This document shows, piece by piece, positions 17,050 through 26,357 of a DNA stretch of 64,000 bases. The notes beneath the pieces were generated by a model. It made no database searches. It was not told where the DNA came from and saw nothing but the letters and a program-made list of their open reading frames with translations. The DNA is from Sphingomonas sp. BT-65 (GTDB lineage Bacteria; Pseudomonadota; Alphaproteobacteria; Sphingomonadales; Sphingomonadaceae), in NCBI RefSeq assembly GCF_026107375.2, contig NZ_JAPCIA010000001.1, forward strand, positions 2,728,001 through 2,792,000. Direction: 5' to 3'. Both the position numbers and the translations under genes were made by a program. How positions within the stretch are numbered: the first letter of the stretch is position 1; the number at the start of each line of letters is the position of its first letter.

Positions 17050-18078
17050 ATGCTGACGATCGCGTTGCTCGCCTTGGCCCAGGCGGCTGCCCCGCAACAG
17101 GGACCGATCAAGTCCTTCGGCGCCTGGGTGGTGGCCTGCGACAACGCCAAGCGTTGCGAGATGACCTCGATCTGGCCCGACGACAACCAGCCCGAAGAGG
17201 GCTCGGTCTACGATCAGATTTCGGTCTCGATCGATCGCGCGGCCGGGCCGGCGGGTGGCTTCACGGTCGAGATCCAGCTTGTCGGCAATTCGGGGAGCGA
17301 CCCGGTGCTGGTGAGCACCGCGGAGGGCTTCAGCATCCGAGCTGTGCCGAAGAACGATCTGCTGCGGTTCACCGGCGCCGATGCCGCGCGAATCATCGCG
17401 GCAATGGTCGAGGGCGACGATCTGCGCGTCGGCTCCGAGGTCGATGTCACCGGCATGGTCTCGCTCAAGGGATCGTCGGCCGCGCTGCGCTTCATCGATG
17501 CCGAGCAGGGCCGTGCCGGCACCGTCACCGCGGCGGTGGCGAAGGGGGCGAAGCCGGCGAGCGCGGTGCCGGCACCGCCCGCGCTGCCGAAGATCGGCTA
17601 TGTCCGGCCGGCGGGCGCTGCCGCACCCTTCACTCCGGCAATGCGCAAGGCACTCGACAAGGCGAGCGAATGCGGCAGCGTCTATGAGGGCGGTACCGGC
17701 GAACTGCCCGGGGCCGAGACGCACGCGCTCGGCGGCGGCAAGACGCTGGTGCTGCTGCCCTGTGGCAGCGGCGCGTACAACTTCTCGACCGCGCCCTACA
17801 TCCTCGCCGCCGGTGCCGCGCCGGTGCGTGCGCGGTTCGACGTCCCGCCGGGCATGATCGCGGAGGGGCCGCAGGAGCTGGTCAATGCGAGCTTCGACGC
17901 CAAGACCGGGCGGCTCGAAAGCTACAGCAAGGGCCGCGGCATCGGCGATTGCGGGAGCGCGGAGGCCTATGTCTGGGACGGGGCGATGTTCCGCCTGGTC
18001 GAGGCGCGCTCGATGCCCGAATGCCGCGGATCGGTCGACTGGCTCACCACCTGGCGCGCGCAGGCAGTGGCGAAGTGA
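17050..18078 (+). CDS. DUF1176 domain protein, probably periplasmic
   Basis: 342 residues from ATG 17050 with a short signal peptide ([17 protein letters not shown]). The N-terminal part ([21 protein letters not shown]) resembles the IalB-like opening seen in DUF1176 proteins. The C-terminal half carries paired cysteines ([29 protein letters not shown]) and ends [11 protein letters not shown], as in DUF1176. Function unknown; disulphides would fit an exported protein. An in-frame ATG at 16978 would overlap the divergent dehydrogenase start and hide the signal peptide. Confidence 0.75.
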   Translation: MLTIALLALAQAAAPQQGPIKSFGAWVVACDNAKRCEMTSIWPDDNQPEEGSVYDQISVSIDRAAGPAGGFTVEIQLVGNSGSDPVLVSTAEGFSIRAVPKNDLLRFTGADAARIIAAMVEGDDLRVGSEVDVTGMVSLKGSSAALRFIDAEQGRAGTVTAAVAKGAKPASAVPAPPALPKIGYVRPAGAAAPFTPAMRKALDKASECGSVYEGGTGELPGAETHALGGGKTLVLLPCGSGAYNFSTAPYILAAGAAPVRARFDVPPGMIAEGPQELVNASFDAKTGRLESYSKGRGIGDCGSAEAYVWDGAMFRLVEARSMPECRGSVDWLTTWRAQAVAK

Positions 18079-18082
18079 AACG

Positions 18083-19231
18083 CTATCGCGCGGGCCATGC
18101 CCAATCGGGTCGGCCGGCTTGATCGACGATCGTTTCGCCCAGCTCCTTGCGAAGTTCGATGCGGAAGGTTTCGGCATGCCGGTCGAGCGCGTCCACCAGC
18201 CTTGAGGCGTGCGAGACGACGATGATCTGGCACCGCTCGGACGCCTTGATCAGCAGCCGGGCGAGTGGATCGAGAAGGTCGGGGTGGAGGCTAGATTCGG
18301 GCTCGTTCAGGATCATCAGCTCCGGCGGCCGCGGTGAGAGCAGCGCGGCGGCAAGCAGCACATAGCGGAGCGTGCCGTCAGACAGTTCCGACGCGAGCAG
18401 CGGGCGGAGAAGCCCATATTGCTGCATCTCGATCTCGAACCGTTCGCCGACCGACAAGGTCGCGCCGTCAAAGGCATCCGCGATGGCGTTCTCCAGGCTA
18501 TCGACGTCGCCGATCTCGATGATGGTCTGCAGAGCGGCGCCGATGTTCGATCCGTCGCTCGCCAGGATCGGGGTGAAGGTCCCCACCTGGGCATGTCGCG
18601 CGGGGGCGTCCCGGTCGGTGCGGAGATCGTCGTAGAAACGCCAGTTCCGCATGCGCTCGCGCAGGTGCAGCAATTCGAGGCCATCGGCGGCATCGGCACA
18701 ATGCGTCATCATGCTGTCGAAGGCGGAGAGGTTGCCGAAGCTGTTGCGCCATGCACCCGATTCGCTGCTTCGGACGCGGACCAGCGGGCCATGGCGATCC
18801 GCAACCAGGTTGGCCCGGCCCAGCGTCGGTCCCATCCATAGCGCTTCCACCTTGATCTCGGGATCGTGGCTGAACCGGGTGCGCGACGGGATGGGCAATC
18901 CCAGATCGACGGCATAGCTCAGGTCTTCCGTGGCGAAGCCCAATTTGAGGCTGACCGGCCCGCTTCGAACCGTTCCCTGCACGGGCTGCGCGCCGAGGCG
19001 CATCTCCCGGCTGAACTTCTCCGGACCCGCCCACAGTGTCGATGCCAGCCCCCCTTCCGCAGCCAGCGATGCGATGGCGCGGCCTTGGGCAACTTCGGAG
19101 AGCAGCCGCAATGCCCGATACAGGCTCGATTTGCCGCTGCCATTCGCACCGGTAACGACATTGAGCCTCCCCAAGGCGAGCTTCACGTCCCGAAGCGAAC
19201 GATATCCCGATACGGCGAGGCAGGTGATCAT
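18083..19231 (-). CDS. Predicted AAA/SMC-like ATPase (AAA_21 / COG4637 type)
   Basis: 382 residues with ABC/SMC-type ATPase features: Walker A GANGSGKSS near residue 30, an ELSDGTLRY signature-like segment, Walker B with LMILNEPESSLHP, and the H-loop VVSHAS. Unlike SMC proteins it has no long coiled coil. Comparable single-gene ATPases are common and mostly uncharacterised. Its first 4 bases overlap the glutaminyl-cyclase gene upstream, so they share a transcript. No nuclease partner is adjacent, so a defence role is not supported. Confidence 0.8.
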   Translation of the reverse strand: MITCLAVSGYRSLRDVKLALGRLNVVTGANGSGKSSLYRALRLLSEVAQGRAIASLAAEGGLASTLWAGPEKFSREMRLGAQPVQGTVRSGPVSLKLGFATEDLSYAVDLGLPIPSRTRFSHDPEIKVEALWMGPTLGRANLVADRHGPLVRVRSSESGAWRNSFGNLSAFDSMMTHCADAADGLELLHLRERMRNWRFYDDLRTDRDAPARHAQVGTFTPILASDGSNIGAALQTIIEIGDVDSLENAIADAFDGATLSVGERFEIEMQQYGLLRPLLASELSDGTLRYVLLAAALLSPRPPELMILNEPESSLHPDLLDPLARLLIKASERCQIIVVSHASRLVDALDRHAETFRIELRKELGETIVDQAGRPDWAWPAR

Positions 19232-20073
19232 CCCGTGACGCTGCTTCCCTCGGGCAGCGCGATCTCGAACAGCTTGGGCCAGCGCTTGCCGGTGACGTAG
19301 AGCTTTCCGGCCTTGTCGTCCCAGGCGATGCCGTTGAGCACCGCCTCGCCGTCCGGCGTCGCGACCGAGGCCGCGACGACGTTGAGGTCGATCGCGCCCT
19401 TGATCACGCCCGTCGCCGGGTCGATCCGTGCGATCAGGTCGCTGTGCCAGATATTCGCCAGCACCTCACCGCGCACATATTCGAGCTCGTTGATCTGCCC
19501 CACCGGCCGCCCGCGCCAGGTGACCGTCACGCGCCGCCGTTCGGCGAAGGTCGCGGGGTCGAGGAAGCGCAGCTCGGGGGTGCCGTCGGAGAGGATCAGG
19601 CTCTCGCCATCCTGCGTCAGCCCCCAACCTTCGCCGGGATAGCTGAATTCGCCGAGCTTGCGGAACGTCTCGCGATCCCAGCGAAAGCCCTTGCCGTGCT
19701 GCCAGGTGAGGCTGACGATCGAGCTGCCCCAGCCAGTACTACCCTCGCCGAAATACTCCGCGGGCAATCGCACCTCGCGTTTCACCTTGCCGGTGGCGAG
19801 ATCGACTTCGCGGATCGCCGACGCCCCGCGCTGGCCGGTGCTCTCGAACAGACGCCCGTCGTGGAAAAACAGGCCCTGGGTGAATGCGCGTGCGTCGTGC
19901 GGATAGGTCGCGATCACCCGCACTGCCTCGATCGGCGGTACGGCGTCCTGCACTGCGAGGGGAGCGACGGGGCCGGAATCGACAGGGCCAGAATCAGCAG
20001 GGGCTGCCGCGGCCGTGATGGCCAGGGCAGCCCCCGCGATCATTCCCCGCCCGGCAACAATCAGCCGGCGCAT
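19228..20073 (-). CDS. Glutaminyl-peptide cyclotransferase (beta-propeller type)
   Basis: Cyclises N-terminal glutamine of peptides to pyroglutamate. The 281-residue protein has a signal peptide ([13 protein letters not shown]). A five-bladed propeller follows with the family motifs [59 protein letters not shown] and [20 protein letters not shown]. It is most likely periplasmic. The position between the cold-shock gene and the ATPase gives no pathway clue. Confidence 0.88.
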   Translation of the reverse strand: MRRLIVAGRGMIAGAALAITAAAAPADSGPVDSGPVAPLAVQDAVPPIEAVRVIATYPHDARAFTQGLFFHDGRLFESTGQRGASAIREVDLATGKVKREVRLPAEYFGEGSTGWGSSIVSLTWQHGKGFRWDRETFRKLGEFSYPGEGWGLTQDGESLILSDGTPELRFLDPATFAERRRVTVTWRGRPVGQINELEYVRGEVLANIWHSDLIARIDPATGVIKGAIDLNVVAASVATPDGEAVLNGIAWDDKAGKLYVTGKRWPKLFEIALPEGSSVTG

Positions 20074-20083
20074 GGAAAAAGCC

Positions 20084-20884
20084 TTACTGGGCCGGCTGGA
20101 GGTTCACCGCGGCGTACTTGCCGCGACGGTCCACCTCGAGCTCGAACTCGAGCCGGTCGCCCTCGTTAAGCGTCGGCATGCCGGCGCGCTCGACGGCGCT
20201 GATGTGCACGAACGCATCGGGCTGGCCATCGTCGCGCTGAATGAAGCCGAAGCCCTTCATCGCGTTGAAGAACTTGACCGTGCCGGTCGCCTTCTCGCCG
20301 GTCAGCTGGCGCTGCGGGCCACCGGCACCGCCGGCGCCGCCACGCGGACCGTCGCGGTCGCGCGGCGGGCCGCGATCCTCGACCGGAAGCGGCTCGCCGT
20401 CGATCTTGAGCTCGGTCGCGCTGATGCGCCCGCCGCGATCGACCAGCGTGAAGCCGAGCGGCTGGCCCTCGGCCAGGCCGGTCAGGCCCGCCTGCTCGAC
20501 GGCGCTGATATGGACGAACACGTCCTCGCCGCCATCGTCGCGAACGACGAAGCCGAAGCCCTTCTGGCTGTTGAAGAACTTGACCACGCCGGTGCCTTCG
20601 CCAACGACCTGCGGGGGCATGCCGCGACCGCCGCCGAAGCCGCCGCCACCACCGCCACCGCCGCCGAAGCCGCCACCACCGCCGCCGCCGCGATAGCCAC
20701 CGCCACCGCCGCCGCCGAAGCCGCCGCCACCGCCGAAGCCGCCGCGGTCACCGAAACCGCCACCGCTGAAGCCGCCGCGATCACCATAGCTGCTGCTGCC
20801 GCCGAATTCGTCGCCGCCGAAACCGTCGCGCTTGTCTCTGCCGCGCCCGCCGCGATCCCCGCGGCGCCCTCGATCAAAACTCAT
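20084..20884 (-). CDS. RGG/Gly-rich protein with two cold-shock domains
   Basis: 266 residues from ATG 20884. Residues 1-100 are a disordered Arg-Gly-Gly/Gly-Phe-rich tract. Two cold-shock domains follow, [19 protein letters not shown] with [13 protein letters not shown] (about 107-170), and [19 protein letters not shown] with [13 protein letters not shown] (about 203-266). A Gly/Arg/Pro linker joins them. RNP1- and RNP2-like aromatics (KGFGF, VFVHIS) are intact in both, so single-stranded RNA/DNA binding is expected. Tandem CSDs occur in alphaproteobacteria; the long N-terminal RGG tract is unusual and resembles eukaryotic RNA-granule proteins. Confidence 0.9.
   Translation of the reverse strand: MSFDRGRRGDRGGRGRDKRDGFGGDEFGGSSSYGDRGGFSGGGFGDRGGFGGGGGFGGGGGGGYRGGGGGGGFGGGGGGGGGFGGGRGMPPQVVGEGTGVVKFFNSQKGFGFVVRDDGGEDVFVHISAVEQAGLTGLAEGQPLGFTLVDRGGRISATELKIDGEPLPVEDRGPPRDRDGPRGGAGGAGGPQRQLTGEKATGTVKFFNAMKGFGFIQRDDGQPDAFVHISAVERAGMPTLNEGDRLEFELEVDRRGKYAAVNLQPAQ
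20630..20790. repeat. Low-complexity Gly-codon tract
   Basis: Imperfect tandem CCGCCACC/CCGCCGAAG units encode the Gly-Gly-Phe-rich segment of the cold-shock protein on the minus strand. Slippage-prone; copy number may vary between strains. Confidence 0.7.
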
Positions 20885-21085
20885 TGCCCTGTTCGTCTTC
20901 CCGGTCGCCCAACTCAATCTCGAAAGCCGTGCGCCGGACGAAGACGCAGACATTCCGGCGCTCTAACGACACGCCCATGGAATCGGGTCATAGCCGAGAA
21001 CGGGACAAGAGGCGAACGATTTCGTCGCGATTCCAGCACTGCTCCAACACATGCTTGCGCCTGCGTTGCAGGGACGGCAGAGCAA

Positions 21086-21898
21086 ATGTCCATGGATATC
21101 GCTGCTTTGCTCGCCGACCCGGCCGCCTGGGCCGCCCTCATAACCCTGATCGTGATGGAGGTGGTGCTCGGCATCGACAACCTCATCTTCATCTCGATCC
21201 TCACCAACAAATTGCCCGAGCATCAGCAGCAGCGCGCGCGCCGAATCGGCATCGGCCTGGCATTGGTGATGCGCATCCTGCTGCTCTCGATGATCTGGGT
21301 CATCGTCTCGCTGACCACGCCGGTGTTCGACCTCGGCCTCCAGGGCGCGCCCGGCGCGCATGGCGAGCCGAGCTTCGAGACCGCCTTTTCGTGGCGCGAC
21401 CTGATCCTGATCGCGGGCGGCCTGTTCCTGTTGTGGAAGGCCACCAAGGAAATCCACCACACGATCGATCCCGTGCCGAGCGACGACGAGATCCTCGACA
21501 AGAAGCAGGTGGCGGGGCTGAACTTCGGGTCGGCGATCGTTCAGATCATCCTGCTCGACATGGTCTTCTCGGTCGATTCGATCCTGACGGCGGTCGGCAT
21601 GACCGACGAGATCGCGATCATGGTCACCGCGGTGATCGTCACCGTCGGCGTGATGCTGGTCGCGGCCGATCCGCTGGCGAACTTCATCAAGCGCAACCCG
21701 ACCGTGGTGATGCTCGCGCTCGGTTTCCTGCTGATGATCGGCGCAGTGCTGATCGCCGACGGCTTCGGCGTGCACGTGCCCAAGGGCTATATCTATGCCG
21801 CGATGGCCTTCTCGGCGCTGGTCGAGGGGCTCAACATGGTCGCACGCAGGTCCAAGACGAAGCGGGAGGGCGCCGGGGAACCGCCGCGAGCCCCCTAA
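21086..21898 (+). CDS. TerC/Alx-family integral membrane protein
   Basis: 270 residues with about seven TM helices. The paired acidic motifs [15 protein letters not shown] (TM1-2) and [16 protein letters not shown] (mid-protein) are the hallmark of TerC proteins. In characterised relatives these acids support metal (often manganese) efflux at the membrane. A tellurite role is not implied without other ter genes, and none are present. ATG 21092 is an alternative start six bases downstream. Confidence 0.88.
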   Translation: MSMDIAALLADPAAWAALITLIVMEVVLGIDNLIFISILTNKLPEHQQQRARRIGIGLALVMRILLLSMIWVIVSLTTPVFDLGLQGAPGAHGEPSFETAFSWRDLILIAGGLFLLWKATKEIHHTIDPVPSDDEILDKKQVAGLNFGSAIVQIILLDMVFSVDSILTAVGMTDEIAIMVTAVIVTVGVMLVAADPLANFIKRNPTVVMLALGFLLMIGAVLIADGFGVHVPKGYIYAAMAFSALVEGLNMVARRSKTKREGAGEPPRAP

Positions 21899-21941
21899 GC
21901 TTGGCATTGAGCGTTCAGGCTTAAACGGCTAGGCGCAGACG

Positions 21942-22562
21942 ATGGCCGTTTTCCTGCACGAAGAAGATATTCCCGAAGGGCTGTTCGCCCCCGGCGCCGA
22001 CATCGCCGTCGATACCGAGACGATGGGGCTGATCACCCCGCGCGATCGCCTGTGCGTCGTCCAGCTCTCCGACGGCGGCGAGGACGAGCATCTCGTGCGC
22101 TTCTCGCCGGGCAGCGACTATGCCGCGCCCAATTTGCGCGCGCTGCTCGCCGACCCGGCGCGGGTGAAGCTCTATCACTTCGCGCGCTTCGATCTCGCGG
22201 CGATCCGCCACTATCTCGGCGTCACCGCGGCGCCGGTCTATTGCACCAAGACCGCCTCGCGGCTGGTGCGCACCTATACTGACCGGCACGGCCTCAAGGA
22301 CCTGGTGCGCGAGCTGCTCGGCCAGGAGATCTCGAAGCAGCAGCAATCGTCCGACTGGGGCGGGCCGGTGCTGAGCGACGCGCAGAAGGACTATGCCGCC
22401 TCGGACGTGCGCTATCTCCACGCGATGCGCGAGGAGCTCGACCGCCGCCTCGCGCGCGAGGGACGGGTGACGCTGGCCCAGGCCTGCTTCGATTTCCTGC
22501 CCCACCGCGCCGAGCTGGATCTCGCCGGCTGGCCCGAAGTGGATATCTTCGCGCATGTCTGA
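21942..22562 (+). CDS. rnd: Ribonuclease D-like 3'-5' exonuclease (short form)
   Basis: 206 residues comprising only the DEDDy exonuclease domain: ExoI IAVDTETMGL (Asp, Glu), ExoII HFARFDLAAI (Asp) and ExoIII SDVRYLHAM (Asp, Tyr). The HRDC domains of E. coli RNase D are absent, as in many short alphaproteobacterial homologues. Expected to trim RNA 3' ends with two metal ions. It is followed by a palindrome and then lptC, an arrangement common in sphingomonads. Confidence 0.9.
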   Translation: MAVFLHEEDIPEGLFAPGADIAVDTETMGLITPRDRLCVVQLSDGGEDEHLVRFSPGSDYAAPNLRALLADPARVKLYHFARFDLAAIRHYLGVTAAPVYCTKTASRLVRTYTDRHGLKDLVRELLGQEISKQQQSSDWGGPVLSDAQKDYAASDVRYLHAMREELDRRLAREGRVTLAQACFDFLPHRAELDLAGWPEVDIFAHV

Positions 22563-22571
22563 AGCTGTGCC

Positions 22572-22647
22572 GCACCAGCCCGCTCCCCCACCCGGCCACC
22601 CAACGCCAGTATCCTGTGGGTGGCCGGATGGGGGAGCGGGCTGGTGC
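22572..22647. repeat. 30-bp inverted repeat between rnd and lptC
   Basis: Arms 22572-22601 and 22618-22647 (GCACCAGCCCGCTCCCCCA... and complement) pair at 29 of 30 positions across a 16-bp loop. The hairpin is very GC-rich and has no T-tract. It may be a REP-like element that also works as an mRNA 3'-end stabiliser or Rho-independent-like stop for rnd. Confidence 0.8.
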
Positions 22648-22669
22648 CGCTCTCCCGGCGAGAACGCGC

Positions 22670-23311
22670 ATGTCTGAGATCGCCGTCCAGGAACGCTCGC
22701 GCCGCAAGCGCTGGGCGCGCCCGGGCAGCAGTCACGACCATATCGTCCGCACCGTGCTGCTGATCCTGCCCGCCGGGATCGGCGTGCTCGGCGCGTTCCT
22801 GGTGATGGCGCCCTTGTTCATGGGCGGCGACGTGTCGTTCGTGCTCGACAAGAACAAGGTCGATGTCGCGACCGAGCGGCTGCGCATCCAGTCCGCGCGC
22901 TATCGCGGCGCCGACGCCAAGGGCCAGCCCTTCGTGCTGCGCGCAGGCTCGGCGGTACAGAAGAGCTCGGCCGAGCCGGTGGTGCAATTGAACGATCTTG
23001 CTGCCGGCATCCGCCTGTCCGACGGCCCGGCCGAGGTCCGCGCCGAGCGCGGCCGCTACGACATGGACAGCGAGCAGGTCGCGGTCGACGGCCCGATCAC
23101 CTTCCGCAGCGCCGACGGCTATCAGCTCGACACGCGCGATTCGACGATCGACCTTAAGACCCGCCGCCTGACCGGCACCGGGCAGATCGACGGCCGCACG
23201 CCGCTCGGCACCTTCAGCGGCAACAAGATGACCGCCGATCTCGACAAAAGAACCGTGCGGATCGAGGGCAATGCCCGCTTGCGGATCGATCCCAAGCGCG
23301 CAAATAGGTGA
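22670..23311 (+). CDS. lptC: LPS export ABC transporter periplasmic anchor LptC
   Basis: Links the inner-membrane LptBFG transporter to LptA in the LPS-transport bridge. 213 residues from ATG 22670: a basic N-terminus, one TM anchor (TVLLILPAGIGVLGAFLVMAPLF) and a periplasmic beta-jellyroll. The C-terminal half holds the family-typical VDGPITFRSADGYQLDTRDSTIDLKTRRLTG pattern. Its stop overlaps the lptA GTG by 4 bp. The order lptC-lptA-lptB-rpoN is conserved in proteobacteria. Confidence 0.92.
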   Translation: MSEIAVQERSRRKRWARPGSSHDHIVRTVLLILPAGIGVLGAFLVMAPLFMGGDVSFVLDKNKVDVATERLRIQSARYRGADAKGQPFVLRAGSAVQKSSAEPVVQLNDLAAGIRLSDGPAEVRAERGRYDMDSEQVAVDGPITFRSADGYQLDTRDSTIDLKTRRLTGTGQIDGRTPLGTFSGNKMTADLDKRTVRIEGNARLRIDPKRANR

Positions 23312-23859
23312 TCATGGCCCGCCTGCTCCTCATCGCCGCGCTCGCCGCCACTGCCACGACCGGGGTGCTCGCCACCTCGGCGCTGGGCCAGGCGCGCCAC
23401 GACTCGAACGCGCCGATCGATTTCGCCGCGCAGAGCATCGACCTGCAGGACCGCGCGAACCGCGCCATCCTGTCGGGCGGGGTCCGGATCACCCAGGCCA
23501 ACATGACGCTCACCGCCTCGCGCGTCACCGTCACCTATACCGGCCAGGTCACCGACGGCTCGCCCTCGGTGTCGCGCTTCGACGCCTCGGGCGGGGTCAC
23601 CGTCACGCGGCCCGACCAGACCGCGCGGGCGCAATATGGCGTCTACGACATCAACCGGCGCGTGATCACGATGCTCGGCAACGTCACGCTGACCCAGGGC
23701 AGCAACCGGGTGAGCGGCGGGCGGCTGACGATCAACCTCGATACCGGCCGCGCGTCGATCGACGGTTCGGGTGCCGGCGCGACCAAGGCGCCCGACGGGA
23801 GCGTGATCCGCTCGGGCGGCCGCGTCACCGGGCGTTTCACCGTCCCCAAGCGCGATTGA
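23308..23859 (+). CDS. lptA: LPS transport periplasmic bridge protein LptA
   Basis: 183 residues from a GTG that overlaps the lptC stop. A signal peptide (about 28 residues, ending SALGQA) is followed by an OstA-like domain. Its repeating strands are APIDFAAQSIDLQDRANRAI, SGGVRITQANMTLTASRVTV and a matching GNVTLTQGSNRVSGGRLTI. The domain polymerises into the beta-jellyroll track that carries LPS across the periplasm. The gene is in frame for coupled translation with lptC. Confidence 0.93.
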   Translation: MIMARLLLIAALAATATTGVLATSALGQARHDSNAPIDFAAQSIDLQDRANRAILSGGVRITQANMTLTASRVTVTYTGQVTDGSPSVSRFDASGGVTVTRPDQTARAQYGVYDINRRVITMLGNVTLTQGSNRVSGGRLTINLDTGRASIDGSGAGATKAPDGSVIRSGGRVTGRFTVPKRD

Positions 23860-23913
23860 TCGCAGGCGGGGTTTCGCTCCGCCATGTTCGATCCTAGCTT
23901 CGCTCCGCGGCTT

Positions 23914-23965
23914 GCCATGCATGAAACTTGCGCCCGCATGGGCTTTGCCCATGCATGAAACTTGC
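23914..23965. repeat. Direct repeat pair between lptA and lptB
   Basis: CCATGCATGAAACTTGC occurs at 23915-23931 and again at 23949-23965, with the palindrome ATGCAT in each copy. The pair sits in the 162-bp gap between lptA and lptB. It could be a regulator site or a small repeat element; no further evidence. Confidence 0.6.
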
Positions 23966-24021
23966 CAAGTGACTGCACGGCAAGGAATCGCTAAGCATCG
24001 CCTGCGACCAGAAAGGGCATC

Positions 24022-24801
24022 ATGGCAGACGTCGAAACGCTGGAACCGGTAACCGCCGCTGGGACGGGCAGCCCGCCCGCCTCGGGCCTCGCCGTGGTCT
24101 CGATCGCCAAATCCTATGACAAGCGCGTCGTGCTGTCCGACGTCTCGCTGTCGGTCGGCAAGGGCGAGGTGGTCGGGCTGCTCGGCCCCAACGGCGCGGG
24201 CAAGACGACCTGCTTCTATTCGGTGATGGGGCTGGTGAAGCCCGATGCCGGTCGCATCATGCTCGACGGGCAGGACATCACGCCGTTGCCGATGTACCGC
24301 CGCGCGATCCTCGGCCTCGGCTACTTGCCCCAGGAAACCTCGATCTTCCGCGGGCTGACGGTCGCCAGGAACATTTCGGCCGTGCTCGAGCTCGCCGAGC
24401 CCGACCGCGCGGCGCGCGAGGCGCGGCTCGAGCGGCTGCTCGAGGAGTTCGGCCTGACCCGGCTGCGCGATGCGCCGGCGATGGCGCTGTCGGGCGGCGA
24501 GCGGCGCCGTGCCGAGATCGCCCGCGCGCTCGCCGCCGATCCCTCGATCATGCTGCTCGACGAGCCCTTCGCGGGCATCGATCCGATCTCGATCTCGGAC
24601 ATCCGCGACCTGGTGAAGGAGCTCAAGACGCGCAACATCGGCGTCCTGATCACCGACCACAATGTCCGCGAGACGCTCGACATCGTCGACCGCGCCTCGA
24701 TCATCTATGACGGGCGCGTGCTGTTCGCGGGCTCGCCGGCCGATCTGGTCGCCGACGCGAACGTACGCCGCCTGTATCTCGGCGAGGGCTTCTCGCTCTG
24801 A
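24022..24801 (+). CDS. lptB: LPS export ABC transporter ATP-binding protein LptB
   Basis: Cytosolic ATPase that powers LPS extraction by LptFG. 259 residues with Walker A GPNGAGKTT, Q-loop LPQETSIFRGLT (with the LptB-typical ARNISAVLEL after it), signature LSGGERRR, Walker B IMLLDEPFAGIDP and H-switch ITDHNVRET. A 20-residue N-terminal extension precedes the domain. The gene ends 4 bp before rpoN. Confidence 0.95.
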   Translation: MADVETLEPVTAAGTGSPPASGLAVVSIAKSYDKRVVLSDVSLSVGKGEVVGLLGPNGAGKTTCFYSVMGLVKPDAGRIMLDGQDITPLPMYRRAILGLGYLPQETSIFRGLTVARNISAVLELAEPDRAAREARLERLLEEFGLTRLRDAPAMALSGGERRRAEIARALAADPSIMLLDEPFAGIDPISISDIRDLVKELKTRNIGVLITDHNVRETLDIVDRASIIYDGRVLFAGSPADLVADANVRRLYLGEGFSL

Positions 24802-24805
24802 TCTT

Positions 24806-26308
24806 ATGAGCCTCGCCCCCCGCCTCGATCTGCGGCAGTCCCAATCGCTGGTGATGACGCCGCAGTTGCAGCAGGCGATCAAGCTGCTGGCGCTGTCCAA
24901 CCTCGAGATCGAGACCTTCATCGCCGAGGAGCTCGAGAAGAATCCGTTGCTCGATTCGAGCAGCGGCGAGGAGCGCGAGCCTGGTGATGCGCCCGAACCC
25001 GAGCCGGCGGCCGAACGCGATGGCCCGGCGGATTCGGCCGAACTGCTCGACGCCGGCGCGGCCACCGGCGAAGCCTCGCTCGACGTCGATTTCACCGCCG
25101 AGACTTTCCACCACGACAGCCCCTCGGATTCGATCGGCGGGCTTGATGGCGGGTTGGGGCTCGGCGGTACGGGAGCGGGCGGGGGCAGCGAGGACGGGCC
25201 GGACTTCGACAGCTTCTCGGGGCCCGATCTCAGCCTCGCCGATCACCTGCTTGCCCAGGCCGGCGCGGCGGTGGATGGCGCCGACCTGTTCATCGCCCAG
25301 CATTTGATCGACCAGATCGACGAGGCGGGCTACCTCACCGCGTCGCTGCTCGACGTCGCCACTCGGCTCGGGGTGTCGCTGGCGCGGGTCGAGGCGGTGC
25401 TGGCGACCATCCAGACCTTCGACCCCACCGGCGTCGGCGCGCGCGATCTCGCCGAATGCCTAGCGCTCCAGGCGAAGGAGGCCGACCGCTACGATCCCTG
25501 CATGGCCGCGCTGGTCGCCAATCTCGACCTGCTCGCGCGCGGCGAGCTGGCGCGCTTGAAGCGCATCTGCGGAGTCGATGACGAGGATATGGCGGACATG
25601 ATCCGCGAGCTGCGCGGCTATGATCCCAAGCCCGGCTGCCGCTTCGGCGGTGAGCCGATGCTGGCCGTTACACCCGACATCTTCGTCGCGCCGCGCGGAC
25701 AGGGCTGGGCGGTCGAACTGAATAGTGCGACGCTGCCGCGCGTGCTCGTCAACCGCGCTTATTATGCCGAGGTGTCGGCCGGGCCGCAGGACAAGTCGAG
25801 CAAGGCGTGGCTCTCGGACATGCTCGCCAGCGCCAACTGGCTGGTCAAGGCGCTCGACCAGCGCCAGCGCACGATCATCAAGGTGGCGAGCGAGATCGTG
25901 AAGCAGCAGGAGGCATTCTTCCGCCACGGCGTTTCGCATCTCAAGCCGTTGACGCTGCGCCAGATCGCCGACGCGATCGAGATGCACGAATCGACGGTCA
26001 GCCGCGTCACCTCCAACAAATATCTCTCCTGCGCGCGCGGGCTGTTCGAGCTGAAGTACTTCTTCACCTCGGCGATCCAGTCGGCCGATGGCGGCGACGC
26101 GGTCTCGGCCGAAGCGGTCAAGAGCGCGATCCGCGCGCTGATCCAGGCCGAGGACCCGCGGAAGATCCTCTCGGACGACACGCTGGTCGAGATGCTCAAC
26201 TCGAAGGGGTTCGATATCGCCCGGCGCACCGTCGCCAAATATCGCGAGGCGATGGGCATCGGCAGCTCGGTCCAGCGGCGGCGGCAAAAGGCGCTCGAGG
26301 GCGCTTGA
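24806..26308 (+). CDS. rpoN: RNA polymerase sigma-54 factor
   Basis: 500 residues from ATG 24806. Region I is the Gln/Leu-rich MSLAPRLDLRQSQSLVMTPQ segment; region II is acidic and disordered (residues about 50-130). The core-binding and HTH domain follows, and the C-terminal RpoN box reads ARRTVAKYREAMGI. Sigma-54 recognises -24/-12 promoters and needs AAA+ activators. One such activator (rtcR) and a matching promoter occur at 37 kb in this window. Confidence 0.96.
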   Translation: MSLAPRLDLRQSQSLVMTPQLQQAIKLLALSNLEIETFIAEELEKNPLLDSSSGEEREPGDAPEPEPAAERDGPADSAELLDAGAATGEASLDVDFTAETFHHDSPSDSIGGLDGGLGLGGTGAGGGSEDGPDFDSFSGPDLSLADHLLAQAGAAVDGADLFIAQHLIDQIDEAGYLTASLLDVATRLGVSLARVEAVLATIQTFDPTGVGARDLAECLALQAKEADRYDPCMAALVANLDLLARGELARLKRICGVDDEDMADMIRELRGYDPKPGCRFGGEPMLAVTPDIFVAPRGQGWAVELNSATLPRVLVNRAYYAEVSAGPQDKSSKAWLSDMLASANWLVKALDQRQRTIIKVASEIVKQQEAFFRHGVSHLKPLTLRQIADAIEMHESTVSRVTSNKYLSCARGLFELKYFFTSAIQSADGGDAVSAEAVKSAIRALIQAEDPRKILSDDTLVEMLNSKGFDIARRTVAKYREAMGIGSSVQRRRQKALEGA

Positions 26309-26357
26309 CAGAAAAGCGCTGTTTGCCCGCCGCGTCATCCGTGCCAAAGCAACTGGC

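Noticed and set aside
18083-19231. AAA ATPase as a phage-defence gene
   Set aside because: It is alone, overlaps a glutaminyl cyclase gene and has no nuclease, reverse transcriptase or effector neighbour.
21086-21898. Tellurite-resistance operon
   Set aside because: The TerC-family protein stands alone with no terZABDE genes; metal handling is the more likely role.
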